Assembly: GCA_030695415.1 (NCBI GenBank)
Contig: JAUYQZ010000014.1
Coordinates: forward strand, 83,965 to 147,964
Length of the DNA stretch: 64,000 bases
Origin: Hylemonella sp.
Lineage (GTDB): Bacteria; Pseudomonadota; Gammaproteobacteria; Burkholderiales; Burkholderiaceae_C
Direction: 5' to 3'
The position numbers were made by a program, and so were the translations under genes. Shown here piece after piece: positions 35,880 through 44,750 of the stretch. The notes below the pieces were generated by a model. The model worked only from the letters and a program-made list of their open reading frames with translations. It had not been told where the DNA came from and did not search any database. Position 1 is the first letter of the stretch. Each line of letters opens with the position of its first letter.

Positions 35880-38459
35880 ATGGAAGTCAAACGTATTCGC
35901 GCCCTGCGTGGTCCCAATCTGTGGAGCCACCACACCGCCATCGAGGCCGTCGTCCACTGCACGCCGGCCGAGTGCGAACTCAGCGCGCGCCAGAACTTCG
36001 GCTTGAGGCTGCGCGCGCGCTTTCCGCAGATCCTGCCGCTGAACCCGACGGGCCACGACGACACCGTTCCCTTGGCCCACGTGCTGGAACTGGCCGCGCT
36101 CGGGCTGCAAGCCCAGGCCGGCTGCCCGGTCACTTTCAGTCGGACCACCCACACGTTGGAACCCGGCGTGTACCAGGTGGTGGTCGAGTATTCCGAGGAG
36201 GCAGTCGGCCGCATGGCGATGGAAATGGCCCAGGACCTGTGCCGCGCAGCCCTGGAGGACACGCCGTTTGATCCGGTCTCCGCTTTGAGCAAGCTGCGCG
36301 AACTCGACGAGGATGTGCGCCTGGGTCCGAGCACCGGCTCCATCGCCGACGCGGCGTCGGCTCGCGGCATCCCCTATCGCCGCATGACCTCGGGCAGCAT
36401 GATCCAGTTCGGCTGGGGCAGCAAGCAGCGCCGCATCCAGGCCGCCGAGATGGACGCGACCAGCGCGATCTCCGAGTCGATCGCGCAGGACAAGGAGCTG
36501 ACCAAGAAGCTGTTGGCCAGCGCCGGTGTTCCCGTTCCACTGGGGCGCGAGATCACGTCGGCCGAGGCCGCCTGGGCCGCTGCCGGCGAAATCGGCCTGC
36601 CCGTCGTGATCAAACCCAAGAGCGGCAACCAGGGCAAGGGCGTGACCGTCAACATCACGACGCACGAACAGTTGCTCAAGGCCTACGCCGCCGCCTCCGA
36701 GTTCGATGACGAGATCCTGGTCGAACGTTTCCTGCCCGGCAACGATTTCCGGCTGCTCGTGGTGGGCAACAAGCTGGTGGCCGCCGCCCGCCGCGACCCG
36801 CCCACGGTGGTGGGTGACGGTGAGCACACGGTGCGCCAGCTGGTCGAGCAGGTCAACCAGGATCCGCGCCGTGGCAGCGGCCATTCGACCTCGCTGACCA
36901 AGATCCGCTTCGACGATATCGCCCTGGCCTGCCTGGCCGGCCAGGGGCTGAACGCCGACTCCGTGCCGGCCCTTGGCCGGCGCGTCGCGCTGCGCCATAA
37001 CGCCAACCTCTCGACCGGCGGCACCGCCACCGACGTCACCGACGATGTGCACCCCGAGGTGGCGCACCGCGCCATCATCGCCGCCAAGATGGTCGGCCTG
37101 GACATCTGCGGCGTGGACATGGTCTGCGACAGCATCCTGCAGCCTTTGGAGGAAACCGGCGGCGGTGTGGTCGAGGTCAATGCCGCACCGGGCCTGCGCA
37201 TGCATCTTTCGCCCTCCTACGGCAAAGGCCGGCCCGTCGGCGAAGCCATCATCTCCACCATGTTCGGCGATGACGACAACGGTCGCATCCCGCTGGTGGC
37301 TGTCACTGGCACGAATGGCAAGACCACCACCGTGCGCCTCATCGCGCATCTACTGACGCAGAACAGGCTGCGCGTGGGAATGACCAGCACGGATGGCGTC
37401 TACATCGATGGCGAGCGTATCGACACCGGCGACTGCAGCGGCCCAAAGAGCGCGCGCAATGTGCTTCAACACCCCGATGTTGACGCCGCCGTCCTGGAGA
37501 CCGCGCGCGGAGGGATGCTGCGCGAGGGCCTGGCTTTCGATCGTTGCGACGTCGCCGTGGTCACCAACGTGGGCAACGGCGACCACCTCGGCCTGAACTT
37601 CATCACCACGGTGGAAGACCTGGCCGTGCTCAAGCGCGTGATCGTGCAGAACATCTCCGACCAGGGTACGGCCGTGCTCAACGCAGCCGACCCCATCGTG
37701 GCGGCCATGGCGAGCCACTGCCGCAGCGGCCGGGTCACCTACTTCGCCACCGACCGGCACAACCCCGTCATGGCCACGCATCTGGCCCAGGGCAAGCGGG
37801 CCGTCTACGTCGAGGACGGCCAGCTGGTGGCCGCCGAAGGCAAGGTCCGACACCGTTTGTCGCTGGCCGCCGTACCGCTCACCCTGGGCGGCGCCATCGG
37901 CTTCCAGGTTGAGAACGTCATGGCCTCCGTCGGCGCCGCCTGGGCCCTGGGTCTGGACTGGGAGCTCATCCGCCATGGCCTGTCCACCTTCGATAACGAC
38001 AACAACAACGCCCAGGGCCGCTTCAACCTGTTCCGTTACCGCGGCGCCACGGTGATTGCCGACTACGGCCACAACCCTGACGCCATGCTGGCGCTGGTGC
38101 ATGCCGTGGAGGCCATGCCGGCCCAGCGCCGCTCAGTGGTCATCAGCGGCGCCGGGGACCGGCGCGACGAAGACATCCGCGAGCAGACCCGCATCCTGGG
38201 TGACGCTTTCGACCAGATCGTGCTGTTCGAGGACGCTTGTCAGCGCGGCCGCGCTGACGGCGAAGTGCTGGCCCTGTTGCGCTCCGGCCTGTCCGAGGCC
38301 AAACGCACGCGCGATGTGCACGAGATCCGCGGTGAGTTCCTGGCCATCGACACAGCCATGGACCGCTTGAGCAAGGGTGACCTGTGCCTGATCCTGGTGG
38401 ACCAGGTTGAAGAAGCGATCGCCCACATCAGCGCCCGCGTTGCGCGCGAGGCCGCCTGA
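35880..38459 (+). CDS. cphA: Cyanophycin synthetase
   Basis: Builds cyanophycin by adding Asp to the backbone and Arg to its side chains, each with ATP. 859 residues: N domain (IRALRGPNLWSHHTAIEAVV), ATP-grasp domain with Lys245 in VVIKPKSGNQGKGVTV and FLPGNDFRLLVV, and a Mur-ligase-like domain with the intact P-loop GTNGKTTT (477-484), AVLETARGGMLREGLAFDRC and the C-terminal DYGHNPDAM near residue 728. The length and all motifs match full CphA1. It follows the degenerate paralogue by one base, so they are surely co-transcribed. Cyanophycin stores nitrogen; no degrading enzyme is in the window. Confidence 0.95.
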   Translation: MEVKRIRALRGPNLWSHHTAIEAVVHCTPAECELSARQNFGLRLRARFPQILPLNPTGHDDTVPLAHVLELAALGLQAQAGCPVTFSRTTHTLEPGVYQVVVEYSEEAVGRMAMEMAQDLCRAALEDTPFDPVSALSKLRELDEDVRLGPSTGSIADAASARGIPYRRMTSGSMIQFGWGSKQRRIQAAEMDATSAISESIAQDKELTKKLLASAGVPVPLGREITSAEAAWAAAGEIGLPVVIKPKSGNQGKGVTVNITTHEQLLKAYAAASEFDDEILVERFLPGNDFRLLVVGNKLVAAARRDPPTVVGDGEHTVRQLVEQVNQDPRRGSGHSTSLTKIRFDDIALACLAGQGLNADSVPALGRRVALRHNANLSTGGTATDVTDDVHPEVAHRAIIAAKMVGLDICGVDMVCDSILQPLEETGGGVVEVNAAPGLRMHLSPSYGKGRPVGEAIISTMFGDDDNGRIPLVAVTGTNGKTTTVRLIAHLLTQNRLRVGMTSTDGVYIDGERIDTGDCSGPKSARNVLQHPDVDAAVLETARGGMLREGLAFDRCDVAVVTNVGNGDHLGLNFITTVEDLAVLKRVIVQNISDQGTAVLNAADPIVAAMASHCRSGRVTYFATDRHNPVMATHLAQGKRAVYVEDGQLVAAEGKVRHRLSLAAVPLTLGGAIGFQVENVMASVGAAWALGLDWELIRHGLSTFDNDNNNAQGRFNLFRYRGATVIADYGHNPDAMLALVHAVEAMPAQRRSVVISGAGDRRDEDIREQTRILGDAFDQIVLFEDACQRGRADGEVLALLRSGLSEAKRTRDVHEIRGEFLAIDTAMDRLSKGDLCLILVDQVEEAIAHISARVAREAA

Positions 38460-38490
38460 AACCGCGGTCTGAGGCCGCGGCAGCGACGGC

Positions 38491-39507
38491 TTATTTCGCT
38501 TCGGAGCCGGGCGTGCGGCCCATCAGGGTCGCCACGGCCTGGGCCGGTTGCATCTGGCCATCGAGCAGGGCCACCACCCCCTGGGCGATGGGCATGTCCA
38601 CCCCCAGGCTCTGGGCGCGCTGCACCACGGTGCGAGCGCAGTAGACGCCCTCGGCCACATGGCCCAGCGATGCCACCGCCTGCGCCAGCGTCTGCCCTTG
38701 CGCCAACAGCAGGCCCACCTTGCGGTTGCGGCTGAGGTCACCGGTGGCGGTCAGGACCAGATCACCCAGGCCCGACAGTCCCATGAAAGTCTCGGCGCGC
38801 GCCCCCAGCGCCGTACCCAGGCGGGTCATCTCGGCCAGCCCGCGCGTGATCAGCGCAGCACGGGCGTTCAGGCCCAGGCTCAGGCCGTCACACAGACCAG
38901 TGGCAATGGCCAGCACGTTCTTGACGGCCCCGCCCACCTCGACACCCACGATGTCCTCGTTGTCATAGACGCGCAGGGCCGGGCTATGAAAGGCGGCGAC
39001 CAAACGCTCCCTCACCGCCGCGTGAGGGCTGGCGGCCACCAGCGCAGTAGGCTGACCACGTGCCACCTCCAGCGCAAAACTGGGGCCGCTGAGCACGCCC
39101 GCCTGCAGCCCGGGAGCCACCTGGGCCTGGATTTCGTGCGCCAGCAGACCATGCGCGCCCTGATCAGCCGGCTCAAAGCCCTTGCATAGCCAGGCCACGG
39201 GCTGATCGCAGGCCCGGATCTGCTGCAACACACCACGCAGGCCCGCCATGGGTGTGCCGATCACCACCAGATCCTGCCCCTGCACCAGGTCAAGCAGCCC
39301 GCTGCTGGGGCCGTCGACCACCCGCAAGGATGCAGGCAGGGGCAAATCCGGCAGGTAGCGTGCATTGACCCGCGCCGTCTGCATGGCAGCCGCCTGCACC
39401 GCGTCACGCGCCCAGAGCGTGACGTCGTTGCGTGCCTGCGGATTCTGGCTGGCGCTCATGGCCAGGGCCGTCCCCCAGGCACCGGCACCGAGCACGAGGA
39501 TTTTCAT
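38491..39507 (-). CDS. gpsA: Glycerol-3-phosphate dehydrogenase [NAD(P)+]
   Basis: Reduces dihydroxyacetone phosphate to sn-glycerol 3-phosphate for phospholipids. 338 residues: the N-terminal nucleotide-binding [47 protein letters not shown], the catalytic-Lys region [20 protein letters not shown] and [20 protein letters not shown]. It is the last gene of the rhodanese-grxC-secB-gpsA run conserved across proteobacteria, 39 bases after secB. Confidence 0.97.
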   Translation of the reverse strand: MKILVLGAGAWGTALAMSASQNPQARNDVTLWARDAVQAAAMQTARVNARYLPDLPLPASLRVVDGPSSGLLDLVQGQDLVVIGTPMAGLRGVLQQIRACDQPVAWLCKGFEPADQGAHGLLAHEIQAQVAPGLQAGVLSGPSFALEVARGQPTALVAASPHAAVRERLVAAFHSPALRVYDNEDIVGVEVGGAVKNVLAIATGLCDGLSLGLNARAALITRGLAEMTRLGTALGARAETFMGLSGLGDLVLTATGDLSRNRKVGLLLAQGQTLAQAVASLGHVAEGVYCARTVVQRAQSLGVDMPIAQGVVALLDGQMQPAQAVATLMGRTPGSEAK

Positions 39508-39546
39508 GGTCTGGAAGGGCGGCAGTGACGAGGAACGAGTCTGGCC

Positions 39547-39996
39547 TTACTGGATCTTGAGCTCGGTGCCCTGCTGCTGTTGCTGCTGCTCATAGGTCGA
39601 CTGGAAGTTGATCTCTGCCAGGTGCACGGGCGGAAAGCCGGCGCGCTGGATGATATCGGCCACATTGCCGCGCAGGTAGGGGAAGACGATCTGCGGGCAC
39701 ACCACGCCGACGATGGGACCCATCTGGTCTTCGGACAGGTTGCGGATCTCGAAGATGCCGGCCTGCTTGGCCTCAACCAGGAACACGGTCTTGTCGCCGA
39801 TCTGGGTATGCACGGTGGCCATCACCGACACCTCGTAGACGCCTTCGGCCACGGGCTGGGCCTCGACGCCGATCTGGATGTCCACCGAGGGCTGCTCGCC
39901 CTGCAGCAGGATGGCCGGCGAATTGGGCTGCTCCAGCGAGGCCTCCTTGAGATAGACGCGCTGGATCTGGAAAACGGGTTCTTGCTGGTCGGCCAT
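39547..39996 (-). CDS. secB: Protein-export chaperone SecB
   Basis: Tetrameric chaperone that keeps preproteins unfolded and delivers them to SecA. 149 residues from ATG 39996 ([20 protein letters not shown]). The motifs [16 protein letters not shown] and [20 protein letters not shown] are standard. The C-terminal tail has a run of six glutamines ([15 protein letters not shown]), which is low-complexity and variable in the family. An intrinsic terminator stands between grxC and secB. Confidence 0.96.
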   Translation of the reverse strand: MADQQEPVFQIQRVYLKEASLEQPNSPAILLQGEQPSVDIQIGVEAQPVAEGVYEVSVMATVHTQIGDKTVFLVEAKQAGIFEIRNLSEDQMGPIVGVVCPQIVFPYLRGNVADIIQRAGFPPVHLAEINFQSTYEQQQQQQGTELKIQ

Positions 39997-40018
39997 GGCT
40001 TGCTTTCTGGTCAAAAGG

Positions 40019-40049
40019 AAAAGCCCGCCCGGAAAACACCGAGCGGGCT
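40019..40049 (-). terminator. Intrinsic terminator between grxC and secB
   Basis: On the minus strand an 11-base-pair stem (AGCCCGCTCGG / CCGGGCGGGCT, one G-T pair) with a 6-base loop runs into TTTT. It would end transcripts coming from the rhodanese-grxC pair, so secB and gpsA may depend on partial readthrough or on a promoter nearby. Confidence 0.75.
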
Positions 40050-40102
40050 CACGTTCGGATGGGCCCGATTATCTCAGGCCGCGAAACATGATCTGCGGCC
40101 GC

Positions 40103-40363
40103 TCAGGCGGCGTTGAGCAGCGGGGCCAGCCCGCCCTGGGCGTCCAGCGCCATCAGGTCGTCACAGCCCCCCACGTGGGTGCTGCCGATGAAGATCTGCG
40201 GCACGGTACGCCGGCCGGTGATGCTCATCATGTGCTCCCTCGCCTGGGGATCGGCATCGATGCGGACTTCCTCGATCTGCTCCACGCCCCTGGACTTGAG
40301 AAGCTGTTTGGCGCGCACGCAATAGGGGCAGACCGCCGTGGTGTACATCTTCACTGCTTGCAT
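40103..40363 (-). CDS. grxC: Glutaredoxin 3
   Basis: Glutathione-dependent thiol-disulfide oxidoreductase. 86 residues with the dithiol active site CPYC at residues 12-15, the cis-proline segment TVPQIFI and the glutathione-binding HVGGCDDLMAL. It lies 3 bases after the rhodanese gene and belongs to the conserved run leading to secB and gpsA. Confidence 0.96.
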   Translation of the reverse strand: MQAVKMYTTAVCPYCVRAKQLLKSRGVEQIEEVRIDADPQAREHMMSITGRRTVPQIFIGSTHVGGCDDLMALDAQGGLAPLLNAA

Positions 40364-40366
40364 GAT

Positions 40367-40774
40367 TCAACCCTTCTCGACGGGCAGGCTGGCAGCGCGC
40401 CAGCTGGACAGGCCACCGCCCAGCGACAGCGGCTGGGTGTACCCCAGACCCTTGGCAATGCGGGTCGCACTGCCGGAACGCATGCCGCTCTGGCAGACGA
40501 AGATGACGGGCACGTCCTTGTTCTTTACCACGGCCGGCAGATGGTTGGCCAGCTGGGACAGCGGGATATGCTTGGCACCACTGACGTGACCGGCGGCATA
40601 TTCGCTGGCTTCGCAAACGTCGATCACCACGGCTTTTTCACGGTTGATCAGCTGAACGGCGGCGCCCGGGGTCAGGGACCCGCCCGCGGCACCCCGGATG
40701 GCCGGCCAGGCCAGCAAGAGGCCAGAAGTCAGGCAAACCAGGATCAGCGACCAGTTGTCGAGGATGAATTTCAC
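40367..40774 (-). CDS. Membrane-anchored rhodanese-like protein
   Basis: 135 residues from GTG 40774, chosen for AAGGA five bases upstream; the in-frame ATG-like start further out adds atypical residues. One N-terminal membrane helix (WSLILVCLTSGLLLAWPAI) is followed by a rhodanese domain with the active-site loop CQSGMRSGSAT. It corresponds to E. coli YibN. It may handle sulfane sulfur at the inner face of the membrane. It heads the grxC-secB-gpsA run and is divergent from gpmA. Confidence 0.88.
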   Translation of the reverse strand: MKFILDNWSLILVCLTSGLLLAWPAIRGAAGGSLTPGAAVQLINREKAVVIDVCEASEYAAGHVSGAKHIPLSQLANHLPAVVKNKDVPVIFVCQSGMRSGSATRIAKGLGYTQPLSLGGGLSSWRAASLPVEKG

Positions 40775-40898
40775 AATATTCCTTGTTGGAGTCAGTAAGT
40801 GCAAAAGGCTGATTTTAAAATGACGGATTGATTACTGCAGGATCTGGGCCGTTTGCCCCTGCCCTGCCCCCGTAACCGTCCCGTAACCGTCCACCACA

Positions 40899-41642
40899 AT
40901 GTACAAACTCGTGCTTATCCGCCACGGCGAATCGACCTGGAACCTGGAAAACCGCTTCACCGGCTGGGCTGACGTGGATCTCACCCCCACCGGTGTCTCC
41001 CAGGCCATGTCGGCCGGCAAGCTGCTCAAGGCCGAGGGCTACGACTTCGATGTAGCCTACACCAGCGTGCTCAAGCGCGCCATCCACACCCTCTGGTACT
41101 GCCTGGACGAGATGGACCGCAGCTGGCTGCCGGTGGTCAAGGACTGGCGCCTGAACGAGCGTCACTATGGTGCCCTGCAAGGTCTGAACAAGGCCGACAT
41201 GGCCAGACAATACGGCGAACAACAGGTGCTGGCCTGGCGTCGCAGCTACGACACCCCGCCGCCGGCCCTGAAGCCGACCGACCCTCGCAGCGAGCGGGGG
41301 GACCGCCGTTATGCGGCCCTGTCCCCCAGTCAGGTGCCGCTGACCGAGTGCCTGAAAGACACCGTGGCACGCGTGCTGCCCTTCTGGAACGAATCCCTGG
41401 CCCCGGCCATCCGTTCCGGCCAGCGCGTGGTGGTGTCCGCTCATGGCAACTCGATGCGTGCCCTGGTCAAGTACCTGGACGGCATCTCCGACCAGGACAT
41501 CGTGGGCCTGAACATCCCCAACGGCATTCCGCTGGTCTACGAACTGGACGCCGACCTGCAGCCCATCCGCCATTACTACCTGGGCGACGCCGAGGCCGCA
41601 GCGCGTGCAGCAGCTGCCATCGCCAGGCAGGGCACGGTCTGA
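40899..41642 (+). CDS. gpmA: 2,3-bisphosphoglycerate-dependent phosphoglycerate mutase
   Basis: Interconverts 3- and 2-phosphoglycerate in glycolysis and gluconeogenesis. 247 residues: phosphohistidine His9 in [38 protein letters not shown], and the second His in [17 protein letters not shown]. The full mutase insertions are present, unlike in the phosphatase at 27 kb. The start has no obvious Shine-Dalgarno; two tandem copies of CCCGTAACCGT (40869-40890) lie just upstream. Confidence 0.97.
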   Translation: MYKLVLIRHGESTWNLENRFTGWADVDLTPTGVSQAMSAGKLLKAEGYDFDVAYTSVLKRAIHTLWYCLDEMDRSWLPVVKDWRLNERHYGALQGLNKADMARQYGEQQVLAWRRSYDTPPPALKPTDPRSERGDRRYAALSPSQVPLTECLKDTVARVLPFWNESLAPAIRSGQRVVVSAHGNSMRALVKYLDGISDQDIVGLNIPNGIPLVYELDADLQPIRHYYLGDAEAAARAAAAIARQGTV

Positions 41643-41718
41643 AACCGGGCCTTGCGCCAGCCGGCTTCATCCCCACTTGAGTCAGGCCGGTCATGCCCGG
41701 CGAACAATTTGTCACTGC

Positions 41719-41742
41719 CCGCCGGAACCCCGGCGGCGTTTT
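41719..41742 (+). terminator. Probable intrinsic terminator after gpmA
   Basis: CCGCCGG / CCGGCGG stem of 7 base pairs with an AACC loop, followed by CGTTTT. The stem is strong but the T tract is short. It separates gpmA from the protease gene. Confidence 0.6.
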
Positions 41743-41782
41743 CGCTTCCAAGCGTGTATATTGAAGCGACGAGGGTCTATTC

Positions 41783-43219
41783 ATGGGTCAGAAACTGAAA
41801 ATCGCCGGCTGGGTTTCGTTGGGCGTGCTCGCCGGCGCGCTCACCACCGTTTCGCTACAAACCGTAGCGCGCAATGCCGTGGCCCCGCTGCCGCTGGAAG
41901 AATTGCAGCAACTCGCCGCGGTCTTCGGCATGATCAAGACCGACTATGTCGAGCCGGTGGACGAGAAAAAGCTCATCACCGATGCCATCTCAGGCATGGT
42001 CTCCAGCCTGGACCCGCACTCCCAGTACTTCGACAAGAAGTCCTACAAGGAATTCCGCGAAGGCACGGCCGGGCGCTTTGTCGGCGTGGGCATCGAGATC
42101 ACGCAGGAGGACGGTCTGGTCAAGATCGTCTCGCCCATTGAGGGCTCGCCGGCCTACCGCGCCGGCCTCAAGACCAACGACCTGATCACCCGCATCGACG
42201 ACACCGCCGTCAAGGGCCTGACGCTCAACGAAGCCGTCAAGCGCATGCGTGGCGAGCCCAACACCAAGGTCGTCCTGACCATATTCCGCAAGGATGAGAA
42301 CCGTTCCTTCCCGGTCACCATCACCCGCGAAGAGATCAAGACCCAGTCGGTCAAGGCCAAGGTCATCGAGCCCGGCTACGCCTGGATCCGCCTGAGCCAG
42401 TTCCAGGAACGCACGGTCGAGGACTTCGTCCGCAAGATCGACGAGATCTACAAACAGGAGCCCACGCTCAAGGGGCTGGTGCTGGACCTGCGCAACGACC
42501 CCGGTGGCCTGCTCGATGCCGCCGTGGCGGTCTCGGCCGCCTTCCTGCCCGAGAACGTGACCGTGGTGTCCACCAATGGCCAGTTGGCCGAGAGCAAGTA
42601 CACCTTCAAGGCCGCACCCGAGTTCTACCAGCGCCGTGGCAACAGCGACCCGCTCAAGCGCCTTCCAGCATCCCTCAAGAAGGTGCCCCTGGTGGTCCTG
42701 GTCAACGAGGGCTCGGCTTCGGCCAGTGAAATCGTGGCTGGCGCCCTGCAGGACCACAAGCGTGCCACCATCATGGGCAGCCAGACCTTCGGCAAGGGCT
42801 CGGTGCAGACGGTGCGTCCGCTCGGCCCCGACACCGGCCTGAAGATCACCACCGCGCGCTACTACACACCCGCCGGCCGCTCCATCCAGGCCAAGGGCAT
42901 CCTGCCCGACGTCATGGTGGATGAAACCGCCGAAGGCAATGTCTTCTCTGTGCTGCGCACTCGCGAAGCCGATCTCGACAAGCACCTGAGCAATGGCCAG
43001 GGGGCCGAGAAGAAGGACGAGGCGCGCGAGAAGGCGCGTGATGCAGCCATCAAGAAACTGGAAGACGAAGCCAAGAAGCCGGCTGCGGAACGCAGGCTGC
43101 CTGAGTTCGGCACCGACAAGGATTTCCAGCTGGTCCAGGCCATCAACCAGCTCAAGGGCTTGCCCGTCCTGGTCAGCAAGACCCAGACCGAGCGCAAGGA
43201 AGAACCGAAAGAAAACTAA
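41783..43219 (+). CDS. C-terminal processing serine protease (S41, CtpA type)
   Basis: 478 residues. An N-terminal hydrophobic stretch (IAGWVSLGVLAGALTTVSL) exports or anchors it in the periplasm. Then come a PDZ domain (FVGVGIEITQEDGLVKIVSP) and the S41 protease domain with the catalytic Ser in NEGSASASEIVAGALQDHKR and Lys in GSQTFGKGSVQT. The C-terminal part is charged (Lys/Glu rich). CtpA proteases trim or degrade envelope proteins including peptidoglycan hydrolases. In Burkholderiales it often lies near gpmA, as here. Confidence 0.94.
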   Translation: MGQKLKIAGWVSLGVLAGALTTVSLQTVARNAVAPLPLEELQQLAAVFGMIKTDYVEPVDEKKLITDAISGMVSSLDPHSQYFDKKSYKEFREGTAGRFVGVGIEITQEDGLVKIVSPIEGSPAYRAGLKTNDLITRIDDTAVKGLTLNEAVKRMRGEPNTKVVLTIFRKDENRSFPVTITREEIKTQSVKAKVIEPGYAWIRLSQFQERTVEDFVRKIDEIYKQEPTLKGLVLDLRNDPGGLLDAAVAVSAAFLPENVTVVSTNGQLAESKYTFKAAPEFYQRRGNSDPLKRLPASLKKVPLVVLVNEGSASASEIVAGALQDHKRATIMGSQTFGKGSVQTVRPLGPDTGLKITTARYYTPAGRSIQAKGILPDVMVDETAEGNVFSVLRTREADLDKHLSNGQGAEKKDEAREKARDAAIKKLEDEAKKPAAERRLPEFGTDKDFQLVQAINQLKGLPVLVSKTQTERKEEPKEN

Positions 43220-43320
43220 GCAGGCGCTGAGCAACCCGGCGCGGGCTCCCGTGGAACCGGCTTGGCCGGGCCTCCGGGAGCGTCCCCTTGAGGGGAAGGC
43301 GCACAGCGCCTCAGGGGTGT
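43220..43320 (+). repeat. Palindrome-rich intergenic element, probable family repeat
   Basis: Between the protease and moeB genes. It contains CCCCT-TG-AGGGG (43284-43295), AGGCGC-ACA-GCGCCT (43297-43311) and a further AGGGG (43313-43317). From memory, near-identical sequences are scattered between genes in Comamonadaceae genomes. The last AGGGG is also the Shine-Dalgarno of moeB, 7 bases before its ATG. Only one copy lies in this window, so repeat status is recalled, not shown. Confidence 0.5.
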
Positions 43321-43324
43321 ATCC

Positions 43325-44080
43325 ATGAACGACGATCAGCTGCTGCGTTATTCGCGCCACATCCTGCTCGAAGAGATCGGCATCGAGGGCCAGCAGCGCA
43401 TCCTCGACAGCCACGCCCTGATCATCGGCGCCGGTGGTCTGGGCTCCCCGGTTGCGCTCTACCTCGGCTCCGCCGGTGTCGGCCAGCTCACGGTGGTTGA
43501 CCACGACACGGTCGACGTCACCAACCTGCAGCGTCAGATCGCCCACACCATGGAGCGCGTGGGCAGCCCCAAAGTCAACTCCATCCGCCAGGCCGTGGGC
43601 TCCCTGAACCCCGAAGTGCAAGTCCACGCCCTGGCACAACGTGCCGATGCCGCCCTGCTCAACGAGCTGGTGGCCCGCGCCGACGTCGTGCTGGACTGCA
43701 GTGACAACTTCAGTACCCGCCAGGCCGTCAATGCCGCGTGCGTCCGACTGCAAAAGCCCCTGGTCTCGGGAGCGGCCATACGCTTTGACGGCCAACTGGC
43801 CGTTTACGACCCGCGTCTCGCCGGCTCGCCCTGCTACGCCTGCGTCTTTCCGCCGCAGGAGGATTTCGAGGAAACGCGCTGTGCCACTCTGGGCGTGTTC
43901 GCGCCGCTGGTGGGCATCATCGGCAGCCTGCAGGCGGCCGAGGCGCTCAAGCTGCTCAGCGGCGCCGGTACGCCTCTGGCCGGCCGTCTGCTCATGCTGG
44001 ACGGCCGGCACATGGCTTTCAACGAAATTCAGATACCGCGCAACCCGGCTTGTCCGGTCTGTGGCCACGCAGCCCACTGA
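43325..44080 (+). CDS. moeB: HesA/MoeB/ThiF family adenylyltransferase
   Basis: 251-residue E1-like enzyme that adenylates the C-terminus of a small sulfur carrier such as MoaD or ThiS. Nucleotide-binding GAGGLGSPVALYLGSAGVGQ, DNFSTRQAVN, and a zinc site made of CYAC and CPVC (C-terminus). The motif TLGVFAPLVGIIGSLQAAEA is typical of MoeB. No molybdopterin or thiamine genes are adjacent, so which carrier it serves cannot be told; the symbol is provisional. Confidence 0.88.
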   Translation: MNDDQLLRYSRHILLEEIGIEGQQRILDSHALIIGAGGLGSPVALYLGSAGVGQLTVVDHDTVDVTNLQRQIAHTMERVGSPKVNSIRQAVGSLNPEVQVHALAQRADAALLNELVARADVVLDCSDNFSTRQAVNAACVRLQKPLVSGAAIRFDGQLAVYDPRLAGSPCYACVFPPQEDFEETRCATLGVFAPLVGIIGSLQAAEALKLLSGAGTPLAGRLLMLDGRHMAFNEIQIPRNPACPVCGHAAH

Positions 44081-44095
44081 GAGTCCGCGCCAGCC

Positions 44096-44614
44096 TCAAT
44101 GGCAGGGGCCATGCCGGCGCCGGAACTCGCGCGGTACCTCGGCACGCCCCGGGAGAAAGAGGCCGAGACGTCGAGCCCGTGCCTGGCCTTCCTGCTGTGC
44201 ATAGGGCCCGCTTTGCCCGCGGTAGCGGTAGGACCAGGCATGCCCCTGGCTGACCAGCCAGGCCCCGATGTCCTGTCCGCGCAGATTGACCCGCGCCAGG
44301 GCCCGACCATAGTCGTCATGGCGGCGCACGCGAACCTGCACCACCTGCCCCAGTACCCGCCCCACCAGCGCAGCCCGTGCCGTCTCGCCATGCGACTGGC
44401 ACAGTTCGGGCGCATCGATGCCGTCGATGCGCACCGGACGCGGTGCACCGCCGCGCTGTGGTCGCACCCACAGCGTGTCACCATCGCTGACATGGGTCAC
44501 GGTCCCGGACCAGGGCGACTTCGGGCCTTGCGCAGCCACCGGAGCCGCCAGACTCGCCACCAGGCAAGCTGCCAGAAGCCCCATGCGGAGCGCCGCCTTG
44601 CAGCCGCGCGTCAT
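44096..44614 (-). CDS. Secreted thermonuclease-family (SNase-like) nuclease
   Basis: About 172 residues from ATG 44614, which gives a signal peptide (LRMGLLAACLVASLAAPVAA). The staphylococcal-nuclease fold is shown by VSDGDTLWV, VRIDGIDAPE (catalytic Arg and Glu) and HDDYGRALARV (second Arg), then WLVSQGHAWSYRY and ARRLGLF. Probably a calcium-dependent periplasmic or extracellular nuclease. The stop lies 15 bases from that of moeB, which converges on it. ATG 44650 is an alternative start. Confidence 0.88.
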   Translation of the reverse strand: MTRGCKAALRMGLLAACLVASLAAPVAAQGPKSPWSGTVTHVSDGDTLWVRPQRGGAPRPVRIDGIDAPELCQSHGETARAALVGRVLGQVVQVRVRRHDDYGRALARVNLRGQDIGAWLVSQGHAWSYRYRGQSGPYAQQEGQARARRLGLFLPGRAEVPREFRRRHGPCH

Positions 44615-44750
44615 ATCCTTCGCCTTGTCACTGTCGGTCCCTGTACCCATCACATCGAAGCCCCGATCTAAAGGTCGAAGTCCGTCAAATTTGGCCTCTT
44701 GCGCCGCGAGGCTCCTGTTAGACTTTGATGGTAAATGATCGAGACCCCTT

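Noticed and set aside
34115-36370. A 751-codon minus-strand frame across both cyanophycin synthetase genes
   Set aside because: It spans the junction of two real plus-strand genes and has no family resemblance.
39547-39600. CTG/CAG-type run in secB as an unstable triplet repeat
   Set aside because: Only six glutamine codons in a tail known to vary; no sign of expansion.
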